The notes beneath the pieces are model-generated. The model was given only the letters and a program-made list of their open reading frames with translations, was not told the origin of the DNA and searched no databases. From Marinobacter sp. (GTDB lineage: Bacteria; Pseudomonadota; Gammaproteobacteria; Pseudomonadales; Oleiphilaceae), in assembly GCA_022014155.1 (NCBI GenBank), contig JAKLLS010000019.1, positions 1-38,825 of the forward strand: a DNA stretch of 38,825 nucleotides. The letters run 5' to 3'. The translations under genes were made by a program, and so were the position numbers. Positions 28,173 to 36,100 of the stretch are shown one piece after another; positions within the stretch are counted from its first letter, which is position 1; every line of letters begins with the position of its first letter.

Positions 28173-28493
28173 ATGATCAGATATGACGATTTTGAAGGGA
28201 CGAACGACGAGTTATCAGAACTGGTATCGTGCTTTTATCATGAACTCACAGGATTCAGGAGCGTGAAGGCGAGGAAGCAACATACGGACATGTTTGGCAC
28301 TATCATTGAGTGTGGGGAGGAGTATTACTGCAGAGAGGTAGGCACTCAATTTGAAGACTACGTCAGGCTCTCAGCGAAATCGCTACGGGCATTCGCAGAA
28401 GTTCTTTTCCGACACAACCATGGACTGTTTGCGGCAGCTCAGGAGAGGCTGGACAAACGCCGGGAAGCTCTGAATCCCGCAAGTTTTATGTAG
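28173..28493 (+). CDS. Hypothetical protein of the island
   Basis: The 106-residue soluble protein has an acidic N-terminal half (residues 1-30) and a basic helical C-terminus. I recognise no motif or family. AAGGAG lies 7 bases before the ATG, which supports expression. It is divergent from the cysteine-rich/polymerase-like pair and shares a 203-bp control region with it, so a regulatory link is possible. Confidence 0.6.
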   Translation: MIRYDDFEGTNDELSELVSCFYHELTGFRSVKARKQHTDMFGTIIECGEEYYCREVGTQFEDYVRLSAKSLRAFAEVLFRHNHGLFAAAQERLDKRREALNPASFM

Positions 28494-28604
28494 TGACCAC
28501 GTCGTGAAAGATGAATGACCTGATTCTAATAGGCTGGTAGCTGTGCCTTAGGGTTAAGTAGAACCCAGCCCAAAGCTTCCAGCCTCACACGGGCAGCCAA
28601 CCGC

Positions 28605-29171
28605 TTAGTTTCTGGGATTAAGGGCCGTATACAGTGTTTGACGGCTGACGCGGTACTCACTTGCTAACGCTTTCTTTTGCTCTCCCGCTCCGACCCTCAT
28701 TCGTATCTCGGCGACCTGCTCGGAGGTCAGCTTTGGTTTCGCCCCAATTTGCTTGCCTTTCTTCCTGGCTTCAGCGATACCCTCACGCTGACGCTCGTTG
28801 ATCATGGCCAGTTCAAACTCTGCACAAGCACCCAGCATCTGGAGCTGCAGTTTCTGGAACGGATTGTCCTCACCGGTGAAGGTCATGCGCTCCTTGTGGA
28901 ACTGAAGGGTCACCCCTTTGCTTGTGACCTCCTCAACGAGTGCCAAGAGGTCAACCATGTTCCTTGCCAGCCTGTCGATGCTATGGACGTGGAGGTGGTC
29001 ACCTTTCCGTATGTGCTTGAGGCAAGCCTGGAGCTCTGGCCGGTTCCTGTCCTTCCCGCTGACCTTGTCGGTGAAAGTCTGATCAAAGGTAATGCCAGTC
29101 TCTGCAAGCTGGCGGTCGGTGTTCTGGTCAACTGAACTGACCCGAATATAAGCAACGTGCTGTCCGCTCAA
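28605..29171 (-). CDS. Serine recombinase (Tn3-type resolvase/invertase)
   Basis: The 188-residue enzyme has the catalytic serine in AYIRVSSVDQ (S12), the RPELQACLKHIRKGD block, the SIDRLARN signature and a C-terminal HTH (SEQVAEIRMRVGAGEQKKALASEYRVSRQTLYTAL). This is a complete small serine recombinase for resolving multimers or inverting DNA. I start it at a TTG at 29171 because AGAGGG stands 7 bases before it; the frame stays open to an ATG at 29222 but the extension has no family character. No Tn3 transposase gene is nearby. Confidence 0.9.
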   Translation of the reverse strand: MSGQHVAYIRVSSVDQNTDRQLAETGITFDQTFTDKVSGKDRNRPELQACLKHIRKGDHLHVHSIDRLARNMVDLLALVEEVTSKGVTLQFHKERMTFTGEDNPFQKLQLQMLGACAEFELAMINERQREGIAEARKKGKQIGAKPKLTSEQVAEIRMRVGAGEQKKALASEYRVSRQTLYTALNPRN

Positions 29172-29229
29172 GTGATAACCCTCTGTGAGTTTAGGTGTCC
29201 ATAAAACTCTAAGACTTATCATTACAGAG

Positions 29230-29262
29230 TGTCAAGAAATAGATTTTCGACTCATATTGACA
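29230..29262. promoter_or_regulatory. Candidate res subsite upstream of the resolvase
   Basis: TGTCAA and TTGACA half-sites bound a 33-bp A+T-rich segment 58 bp before the resolvase start, the usual place and size for a Tn3-type res subsite. Another TGTCAGG occurs at 29298. It may serve in both recombination and autoregulation. Confidence 0.4.
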
Positions 29263-29546
29263 CGGAAGAATGCGGGCTAGAGAGATATGTAGAAGCGTGT
29301 CAGGAATGCTTACTCAACTGGACGCGGAGAAGACACAACGTTGGAGAGAAAGTTTTACCAACCGTTACTTGAATCCTGCTCACCTGCCCATAGTTTAAAA
29401 TTTGGGCAGTGAGCTAAGTCGCCCTCAAGCGAAGGTAGATCGCAGATAACTCCCGTGCATATCGGCTGAGATTGCTGCCACCTTGGGGTTTAGGCTGTTC
29501 CTCAGGAAGCCTTCACGGCACTCGATTCAACACAGGTGAAACCAGC
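29263..29546. other. Gene-free region between the resolvase and the small repeat protein
   Basis: Together with the res-like dyad, about 375 bp separate these divergent genes. The region contains the strong hairpin at 29378-29414 and possibly further resolvase half-sites. I see no supported gene here. Confidence 0.5.
29378..29414. repeat. Strong hairpin upstream of the small repeat-protein gene
   Basis: GCTCACCTGCCCA and TGGGCAGTGAGC pair over 12 bp with one bulged C around a 12-base A+T-rich loop. It has no T-run. It lies 132 bp before the next ATG and could be an operator, an RNA structure or a recombination site. Confidence 0.5.
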
Positions 29547-29795
29547 ATGTCGCAGAACAGGAAGAAGACATCAAGTGAAGTTTCCTCCATCGCAGCGCGT
29601 ACTCTCCAAGATCAGAATGCATCAGCCATAGCCAAGCGCTTAGCCGCATCAGCACTCTCCCAGTCAGGGACAACTAACCAAACAGGCGCTGAGCTAGAAG
29701 ACATTGCATCTAAAGTGCTTAAAAGCAGTAAATATAGCGATGAAACCAAAACTCTAGCAGCCTCGGTCCTCTCCCAATCCAACAAAGGACGTTGA
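29547..29795 (+). CDS. Small protein with an internal tandem duplication
   Basis: The 82-residue protein contains two related repeats of about 30 residues. The first (about residues 11-41) ends LAASALSQSG; the second (about residues 49-79) ends LAASVLSQSN. Between them is a short polar linker. I recall similar small hypothetical proteins on islands of enterobacteria, without known function. AGGTGAA lies 7 bases before the ATG at 29547. Predicted helical and soluble. Confidence 0.7.
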   Translation: MSQNRKKTSSEVSSIAARTLQDQNASAIAKRLAASALSQSGTTNQTGAELEDIASKVLKSSKYSDETKTLAASVLSQSNKGR

Positions 29796-30039
29796 CGTCA
29801 AGTCTCTAGACACACGACTGAATGGCACAAGGACGCGCCATATGGCAGCACAACCGACCCCTTCATTGTTTTACGGGACGGACGAGGGGGGGATACGGGG
29901 GAATATCAGAGCCCATCGCTTGATATAAAGGCGCTCGAATTTTTTTCATGAAAACATTTCAGTAAAAAACGGTATACCGACAGCTACTGATCACAGGTCC
30001 ATTTCGGCTATTGAGAACTGGTTTAGCAACCGGTCTTGC

Positions 30040-32985
30040 TTATGGACTAATTAGCCAAACCTGCTTCCCCTGCTGCGTTACAACGCTATCGTTTGTTGCT
30101 GCCATTAATTCTCGAACATTTTGAGCCTTTTCATGATCGTCCTCCCACAGTTTCTCTGCCGATATTCCTGGCTGCACAGCAATCACCTCTATATTTATCC
30201 CAATGGGTTGCGTTGCTCGCAGACGTTCCAGTACCGCATCACGATCCCCTACTAAAAAGGGAGAATAGCCTTTCCCTGCGACCTGCTTTGTTCGCCTTTG
30301 AACATGCCCGATTAGCTGCTCTTTCCTCATAAAGCGCACGGATTTAACAGATTGCCCTGCTAACTCATATACATCATCAACTCGTCTTGCAGAAAGGGGC
30401 TCCCCTGTAGAACCTTTACAGTGGTACAGCGTTATCTTTACTCCATCATCTGGAAGAAATTGTCCCTGAATAAAATCAGCCGCTTCGCCCGAGCGATGAT
30501 CAAAAATGAGAAAATCAGGATTGCCCTCTTGCAGTCGATCTTGAAGAAACTTCTGTACCGTTCTCCTATCGGGGTCATCTAAGTCAAACTCAATAGAACG
30601 TTCACAGCCTTCCCAGCTCATCGTACGGATGGCCTCGTGATTGAGTGCCGCGCCCTTTCCACGCTTTGTCAGCATATTTCCAACGAATGAGCTGAAACCT
30701 GTAGTAAAGAAAGTTAATGGATGATCGGCAAGCCATTCTTCAATGCACACCCATCGACCATGCTGCTCAACTTCGACAGTGAGCTCGGAAATTTGGTGCC
30801 AATGTGGATACTCTGAAAGAGTGAACTTCAGGTGCGCAGTATTCTGATCATCAGTGATCACGAATTCGACGTTCTGTTGGTCGCCGTTCGCCTTCACCGA
30901 TTGTATTTCTAGGTCAAGTAAGGACGACTGGGTTCTTTGGGCGTTTGACCACCTGAACGAAGGTGGAGTTCGATAGGTATTAGGAGACCAGTCTGCAGCG
31001 AAAGTATCACACGGTATCTCGGTTAGCGGCTCACCGAACGGCAATCTATCAAGACCGGAGGGCCCAATTGTCTGTTTGTCGCTTACTATTCGAGCGTACA
31101 ACTCATCCATCCACTTGATTAGGTTAGGGATACTACATTTCCCATTGGACCAAATGCGCCCGCCGCCACTCGCCCCTATTATCTCCTTGTTTCCGTTGAT
31201 CTCGCCCCGGCCAAAAAAATGTCCCTGCACATAGTTCCCCGCATCTGCGTCCCGAATACCACGATCTGCTTGTGCTCCAGCCACAATTCGATAGGACTCT
31301 GCGGCAGGCATGGGTGAGTTATTTCTAATCCCCACACTGAAGAATTCTTGGCCGTTGAGCCCATTCAGGACCCCTCTGGCTTTCGCATAGTCTAAAGGCC
31401 GAATAGCTCCTTCAAAGAATTGCTCTAACAGTTCTCGGTATAAATAAGCCGCTTTTCGGGTCGAAGTAACAAACACGAAACTGGATTCAGGATAGAAACG
31501 AATCAAAGCACACTCGTGCTGAGAGTCCATTACCTCTGAACCAAATACCCAAGGTGTCGAAGTGTTCTCATTCATCATGATGACAACAGTGTTTTGGTCG
31601 TCACTTATCCAAGCATTGGTGACTATAAGTGACCTAACATTGCCTTCCACGCGATTGAAATCAGGAGCGTTTTCAACCCAGAAACCAGCCAAATGACGAG
31701 GGAGCCTCAGGTTTCCTGGATTGATTGCCTCATAGTCGATGCTCGACTTCGCTATCTCATCGAATGAATCCAGTGTCTCTTTGTCTTGTATTGAAAGGAC
31801 TTGTTGAGCATCCGCAATGTTCGCGAGTAATAGCGACCAGTCAACGCCGCTTTGGTAAAGTTCCGCGCTTTCCGCATTGATGTTTTCCGGGAACGCGATA
31901 AAACTCGCCTCTCCAGTGCTCTCGTCATTAGTTCGAGCAAATCGTCCAATGAACTGTAGAGTTGGTACCAGAGATCTATGGGCCACATGCAATACAGCGA
32001 TTTTGAACTTTGGGAAGTCATACCCCTCGCCAAACATATCCACACAAACGATTCCATCTAGCTCCCCGCTCTCGAGGTCATTCTCAATACGGGTAATGGA
32101 TGGTTTTCCCAGTCTGCTGGACACTGCTTTGACTTTGAGACCAGCCCGGAGATACTTCTTCTCCAAGTCCTCAGCGCTTCGTATTTTGTCGGTGCGGATT
32201 AATGCACGATGGTCAAAGCCCGCAGCTTTGTCTTTTCGAAACACCTCGATAGCCATAGCAATAAGAGCTTCATCAATCGCTTCTCGAGAGGCTTCCACCT
32301 CAAGGTCCACGGGCACAAACTTCACCTTGCCGAACGCTTCTTCTTGAACAGCTCTTTGTAGTGGGTAGAAAAACACGACCTTTCCGGGAAGTTGCAACTT
32401 ATCCCTTCTGAATGGTGTTGCAGACAACAGAACGTGTTGCGCATCTGGAGTGTGCTCAATGAGGGCTTTCCAGGTCCGAGCTGGAGAATGGTGTCCCTCA
32501 TCAACGATAACTAAATCGAAAAGTCCATGTGGCGGAGCGGCTACGCCCTCCATTCCGGGACTGGCAGTGACAGGGGTTACGATTATCACATCTGCTGGGC
32601 CAACAGCATCTATCCAAGCTTGCTCTGTGCCTAACCTACCTTCTACAGCAACGACGACTGGAGAGGGAACTTGATCATGGCTTGGTAAAGCTCCCAGCCG
32701 TCTTAGGGTGTCAAGAGATTTGAACGCTTTAGATGTCTGCTTTCGAAGAGCATCGGTGGGGACGACGACTAAAACCCTTTTTGATGCAGCCACAAAGCAA
32801 AGTCCCTGCATGACTGCCGTTTTTCCATATCCTGTAGGCAGAGATACTATAGCCGGCTCAGTTTTAGCCAAAAAATGGCTTGCTACTGCGTGAAGTGCTC
32901 CAACTTGCCCGGGACGCAAACCTTGGTTGGGCCTTTCAGCTACCTTGTACTTAAAGTGATCTGCGTAGTCGAAGAAGTAACTCAA
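30040..32985 (-). CDS. Large SF2 DEAD/DEAH helicase, defence-island type, with possible nuclease tail
   Basis: The 981-residue protein has an SF2 helicase core: Walker A SLPTGYGKT (K55), DEGH box at 162-165, SATPFRRD at 188-195, and motif VI QFIGRFART. It resembles the Res/helicase subunits found in restriction and other defence systems. The C-terminal part (residues 822-880) has FDHRSGEAADF followed by ITLYHCKGS, with E834, D837 and K857 in a PD-(D/E)XK-like order, then RRVDDVYELAGQSVKS. This nuclease call is inference. It starts with TTG at 32985, preceded by AAGG 7 bases upstream. No methyltransferase is encoded nearby, so it is not a normal type III system. Confidence 0.85.
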   Translation of the reverse strand: MSYFFDYADHFKYKVAERPNQGLRPGQVGALHAVASHFLAKTEPAIVSLPTGYGKTAVMQGLCFVAASKRVLVVVPTDALRKQTSKAFKSLDTLRRLGALPSHDQVPSPVVVAVEGRLGTEQAWIDAVGPADVIIVTPVTASPGMEGVAAPPHGLFDLVIVDEGHHSPARTWKALIEHTPDAQHVLLSATPFRRDKLQLPGKVVFFYPLQRAVQEEAFGKVKFVPVDLEVEASREAIDEALIAMAIEVFRKDKAAGFDHRALIRTDKIRSAEDLEKKYLRAGLKVKAVSSRLGKPSITRIENDLESGELDGIVCVDMFGEGYDFPKFKIAVLHVAHRSLVPTLQFIGRFARTNDESTGEASFIAFPENINAESAELYQSGVDWSLLLANIADAQQVLSIQDKETLDSFDEIAKSSIDYEAINPGNLRLPRHLAGFWVENAPDFNRVEGNVRSLIVTNAWISDDQNTVVIMMNENTSTPWVFGSEVMDSQHECALIRFYPESSFVFVTSTRKAAYLYRELLEQFFEGAIRPLDYAKARGVLNGLNGQEFFSVGIRNNSPMPAAESYRIVAGAQADRGIRDADAGNYVQGHFFGRGEINGNKEIIGASGGGRIWSNGKCSIPNLIKWMDELYARIVSDKQTIGPSGLDRLPFGEPLTEIPCDTFAADWSPNTYRTPPSFRWSNAQRTQSSLLDLEIQSVKANGDQQNVEFVITDDQNTAHLKFTLSEYPHWHQISELTVEVEQHGRWVCIEEWLADHPLTFFTTGFSSFVGNMLTKRGKGAALNHEAIRTMSWEGCERSIEFDLDDPDRRTVQKFLQDRLQEGNPDFLIFDHRSGEAADFIQGQFLPDDGVKITLYHCKGSTGEPLSARRVDDVYELAGQSVKSVRFMRKEQLIGHVQRRTKQVAGKGYSPFLVGDRDAVLERLRATQPIGINIEVIAVQPGISAEKLWEDDHEKAQNVRELMAATNDSVVTQQGKQVWLISP

Positions 32986-33677
32986 ACCTTTTCCTTAATC
33001 TTCTATGCCAAGAATTTGGGCCTATTTTCGGGGGCTTAAACGACTTGATAGTCGATAGGTCTCGGTACTTCAATGGGATTTCTATCTACGAGTCAATTTA
33101 TCGCTTACACAGCCGGAAGCTCAATCCAAATTCCCTTCCGTGCACGATAAGGCATCTGAAGGAGTCTCTAAGTATGTCTACACAGAAGACTGGTTCGTCT
33201 TTCCTTTCATTTCGGTCCCGCATTGATGACACCAGTCATTTGAAGCATGGCCAGGATGAGCTTGAGCGAGGGTTGATCTGAAGACGATTACAAAAACATT
33301 TCAGCAGTGCGCATAGCGAGCGGGGCCTCCAAGCCTCATTGTTATTAGCACCCTACAGGTATAGTCCATATTCCAGCCCGGCGCTAGCCATCACTCATAG
33401 AAGAGCACGTGCTCAACCTTTACGCGGTTGTTGCGCTTTGCTTTCCTACCAAACTCACTGCGACCGGGCATCATAGATAAGTGGTACTTCAGAAACGTGA
33501 AGGACAGCGACAAAGGGCAGGTGTTTAAGAGCAGTGCTTAGGCTTAAGACGGTACCGGTAGCTTCACTCCAGCTGCTTCTGGCGCATTCTCCTATGCTCT
33601 AATCATAGGCTAGGAGTGTCTACTGCACCGGGGTAAGTCCAATCATGAGCTAGGAGTGTCCGCTGCTGAGGGGTAAG
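32986..33677. other. 692-bp region without a supported gene
   Basis: This region lies between the helicase start and the 3' end of the disrupted gene. A 35-codon frame at 33174-33281 has a GAAGGAG ribosome-binding site but no recognisable family, and I do not call it. The region ends in two degenerate 40-bp tandem repeats (33601-33680). Decayed mobile DNA is a likely origin. Confidence 0.5.
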
Positions 33678-33680
33678 TCA
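33601..33680. repeat. Two degenerate 40-bp tandem repeats
   Basis: Each unit begins AATCAT, contains GCTAGGAGTGTC and ends GGGGTAAGTC. The two differ at about eight positions. The second covers the stop codon of the disrupted membrane-protein gene. The layout resembles IS termini placed in series, but no transposase belongs to them. Confidence 0.5.
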
Positions 33681-34035
33681 GCCCTTTTCGTCCTCAACCG
33701 TATAACCATATGTCATGTACATCTCTCGCGTTAGTGGTTTACGCCTCTTCGCGACTTTAATCCTTTCTAGCTCTTCTCTATCGAAAGTTTCCAAGTATTT
33801 ATTGCCGATTATCATTTGCTCAGGGCCAACATAATCATCACAAACGCCATGTTCGCAGTAGTGGACATTTTCAAAGATATCTCGATAGCTCGTCACAAAA
33901 GCTTGTGTAAGTGCTGGTAGAGAGGCCTTGATCAGAATAAAGACCTCTTCATTCACAGCAATTTTCGGAATTTCGTATGCGGTCAAGTAATATTCACCAT
34001 TCCAGCACTTGATAAAAATCTCAGTGTTAAGGGCA

Positions 34036-34040
34036 ACACC
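34036..34040. repeat. 5-bp target-site duplication, left copy
   Basis: ACACC precedes the IS terminus TGTAG here and follows the other terminus CTACA at 35360-35364. Five-base duplication is usual for the IS2 group of the IS3 family. Confidence 0.85.
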
Positions 34041-34071
34041 TGTAGTTGCCCCCGCTAAACCGGACACCGCC

Positions 34072-34887
34072 TCATTCATTTGATGCCAGTTCTGCCCGGT
34101 ACTCCCAGGGCGATTTCATTTTCAGCCCCTTGTGCGGGTGGCTGCGGTTATAGTCCTCGATCCATTCCGGCAACCTGGCCATCACCGTGGCGGCATCAGG
34201 AAGATCGTTCAGGTACACATAGTCCCGTTTGAATGTCTTCACGAAGGCCTCGGCCATGCCGTTGCTCTGAGGGCTTCTGACCGGTGTGGTACACACCACA
34301 AAGCCCAGAGAGGACGCGAAGGCTCGCGTTTCTTTGGCAATGTAGCAGCTGCCATTATCCGTCAGCCATTCCAGCGGGTGCGGCACCCGCTCTGACTGGC
34401 CGAAGCGATATTCCAGACTTTCCAGAAGTAAGTCCTGAACCATCTCAGCCGTGATCCCACCAGTGGTCGCCACATAACGCATCAGCTCGCGATCACAGCA
34501 GTCCAGGCTGAAGGCCACGCGAACGACTTCCTTGTTCCAGCAGCGGATCTCAAAGCCATCCGAGCACCAACGAAGGTCCGGCTTCAACGTAATGACCTGG
34601 CCGTTGTGACAGCGTTCCTGAGGTCGGCCTGTATACCGGGGCAACAACAGCCCATCCTGCTTCATCAATCGGTACACGCGTTTGTGGTTCACTCGCTCGT
34701 CGTTTGCTGCCAGCAAACGATTCAGCCGTGCGGTGATCCTTCGATAGCCATTGGCCGCACGGGCATCGCACAGTTCTCGGATAACTGGCAAATGCCGGTC
34801 GTCATCCTGCTTGCTGTATCTCGGGCTTCTGCCTTTCTGGCGACCATGAAGGCGATCCAGAAGATTGGAGCGCGATACCTTCAGCAC
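34072..34887 (-). CDS. IS3-family transposase OrfB (DDE integrase domain)
   Basis: The 271-residue OrfB has an HTH_21-like N-terminal part and an rve catalytic core: first D in WCSDGFEI, second D in EWLTDNGSC, and E in SNGMAEAFVKTFKRDY. These resemble the IS2 transposase strongly (for example FSLDCCDRE and VATTGG). Active transposase is probably the OrfAB fusion made by -1 frameshifting at 34947-34953; the -1 frame joins SKK of OrfA to VDLAHAVAATG and then to OrfB without a stop. Confidence 0.95.
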   Translation of the reverse strand: MLKVSRSNLLDRLHGRQKGRSPRYSKQDDDRHLPVIRELCDARAANGYRRITARLNRLLAANDERVNHKRVYRLMKQDGLLLPRYTGRPQERCHNGQVITLKPDLRWCSDGFEIRCWNKEVVRVAFSLDCCDRELMRYVATTGGITAEMVQDLLLESLEYRFGQSERVPHPLEWLTDNGSCYIAKETRAFASSLGFVVCTTPVRSPQSNGMAEAFVKTFKRDYVYLNDLPDAATVMARLPEWIEDYNRSHPHKGLKMKSPWEYRAELASNE

Positions 34888-34901
34888 TTCCGCAACCCGT
34901 T

Positions 34902-35288
34902 TCAGAGGGTATCGTCCGGTGGCAGCAACGGCATGCGCGAGATCAACTTTTTTGACTGAGCCACCTCCAGGGCTTCTCGGAGTATTTCAGCTTCCATCGT
35001 CTTGCGGCCCAACATCCGCTCAAGCTCCCGAACCTTCTTGTTCAGGGCTTTCATCTCGGATGCACTGACTACCTCATCACCGGATTCAATCGCGGACATG
35101 CCACCGTCTTTCATCAGCTTCTTCCAACGGAACAACAGACTTGCTGATATACCATGACGCCGGGCTACAAGCGACACCGACATGCCTGGCCGCTCACACT
35201 CCGCGACCATGAATGCCTTCTCCTGCGCGGAATACCGGCGACGACGCTGCACTCCGGTTATGACTTCGATTCTCTCCACCTTGGACAC
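34902..35288 (-). CDS. IS3-family OrfA (HTH transposase subunit)
   Basis: The 128-residue OrfA has an HTH_Tnp_1 domain (RRRRYSAQEKAFMVAECERPGMSVSLVARRHGIS) and a leucine-zipper-like tail (LNKKVRELERMLGRKTMEAEILREAL), as in IS2. It starts with GTG at 35288; a GTG three codons later, 8 bases after AAAGGAG, may be the true start. The protein binds the IS ends, and in this group alone it can repress transposition. Confidence 0.93.
   Translation of the reverse strand: MSKVERIEVITGVQRRRRYSAQEKAFMVAECERPGMSVSLVARRHGISASLLFRWKKLMKDGGMSAIESGDEVVSASEMKALNKKVRELERMLGRKTMEAEILREALEVAQSKKLISRMPLLPPDDTL
34947..34953 (-). promoter_or_regulatory. A6G programmed -1 frameshift site in the IS
   Basis: AAAAAAG on the minus strand reads A AAA AAG in the OrfA frame, the standard slippery heptamer of IS3-family elements. 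The -1 frame is open from here into OrfB. Confidence 0.85.
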
Positions 35289-35359
35289 TCCTTTGCACTA
35301 GGTCTATGCCTAGGGCTTTGCTTCTACCAAGGTGTCCGGTTTAAATGGGGGCTACTACA

Positions 35360-35364
35360 ACACC
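35360..35364. repeat. 5-bp target-site duplication, right copy
   Basis: ACACC follows the IS terminus CTACA and matches 34036-34040. Confidence 0.85.
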
Positions 35365-35790
35365 TAATCCCGCATTTTCTATACGCATATAGATATAGCG
35401 GTCTAATGAAGAGCTTGTAACGCAGCACTCTTTAAACTCAAATTGCCTATTCGGACCAAAATACTCCTTTGAACGGCGGTCAACAGCCTCGGCAATAAGC
35501 ACCGGCCGAACGCTTTGGTCTCTCTCCTTTCTAGCTCTTTCTCGACTTTCCCGAATGTTCTTTTGGAACAGATACAGCGTGACCCCAATGGAAAAAAGGC
35601 CCAGAAGTAGCGGCGTGTAGTACCTCAGAAAATGTTGGACAGGCCAATCCAACAGTGTCATCAGGCCAACAATTGATAGAGATAAGACTGTGATAGCTAA
35701 GGCGCACCAGCCAAAAGCCAAGAAGAACTCGGCCACTACCCCAGCTGCAAACTTTAACCCTTCGGGCATCCGCATACATTGCTTGTCCAT

Positions 35791-36100
35791 TCGCTATGAA
35801 TACATAACCTTAGCATAGCCTCAGACACTGGGCGGGGTTACGTCTCGACAGTAACCACAGATCGTTTTCAGAAGGCAGCGTATTCGCTGAGGATTATAGC
35901 CTTGCGATAATACCGTTATCACACACGGTAATACTTCCTAAGTGGTGAATCTAGCCTTGGATTGTGAATTAGGGTACTGACCGCCACTTTTGCTTTTACG
36001 ACAAAAACATCTAGATAGTCGAATGGCTAAATCAAGGTGCGCTTCCAACTCGACTCGAATAATGAGAACCTTTCCCCCTTGAAAACAAGGAGCTATTCAC
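35791..36100. other. Control region upstream of the pentapeptide-repeat gene
   Basis: This 310-bp stretch lies between divergent genes and has no supported frame. A small ACCGT/ACGGT hairpin lies near 35942. An AAGGAG ribosome-binding site sits 8 bases before the ATG at 36101. No clear -35/-10 pair stands out. Confidence 0.5.

Larger units (their letters stand above)
34041..35359 (-). mobile_element. IS3-family (IS2-group) insertion sequence, 1319 bp, complete
   Basis: The element starts TGTAG and ends CTACA. Its terminal inverted repeats of about 28-29 bases share TGTAGT, GCCCCC and TAAACCGGACACC. It carries orfA and orfB with an A6G slip site and is flanked by ACACC duplications. Intact ends and genes suggest it can still move. 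It interrupts a membrane-protein gene of the island. Confidence 0.95.
33678..35790 (-). pseudogene. Two-helix membrane protein gene split by an IS3-family insertion
   Basis: The 5' part (35790-35360) encodes about 144 residues with two membrane helices near residues 20-45 and 55-75 and a basic cytoplasmic stretch. The 3' part (34040-33678) encodes about 119 residues of soluble domain. Removing the IS (34041-35359) and one copy of the ACACC duplication rejoins the frame exactly: 789 bases, 262 residues, with RIENAGLG running straight into VALNTEIFIK. There is no other stop or frameshift, so the insertion is probably recent. The family is unknown to me. Confidence 0.88.

Noticed and set aside
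28605..29171. Tn3-family transposon
   Set aside because: Only the resolvase is present; no TnpA gene or 38-bp terminal repeats are seen.
33045..33281. 78-codon frame downstream of the helicase start
   Set aside because: It begins with TTG without a ribosome-binding site. A shorter 35-codon version at 33174 has a good GAAGGAG, but the peptide resembles nothing known.
29951..33304. Shared 12-mer AAAACATTTCAG on both sides of the helicase gene
   Set aside because: A single 12-bp match in A+T-rich DNA is expected by chance in a window of this size and it is not at an element border.
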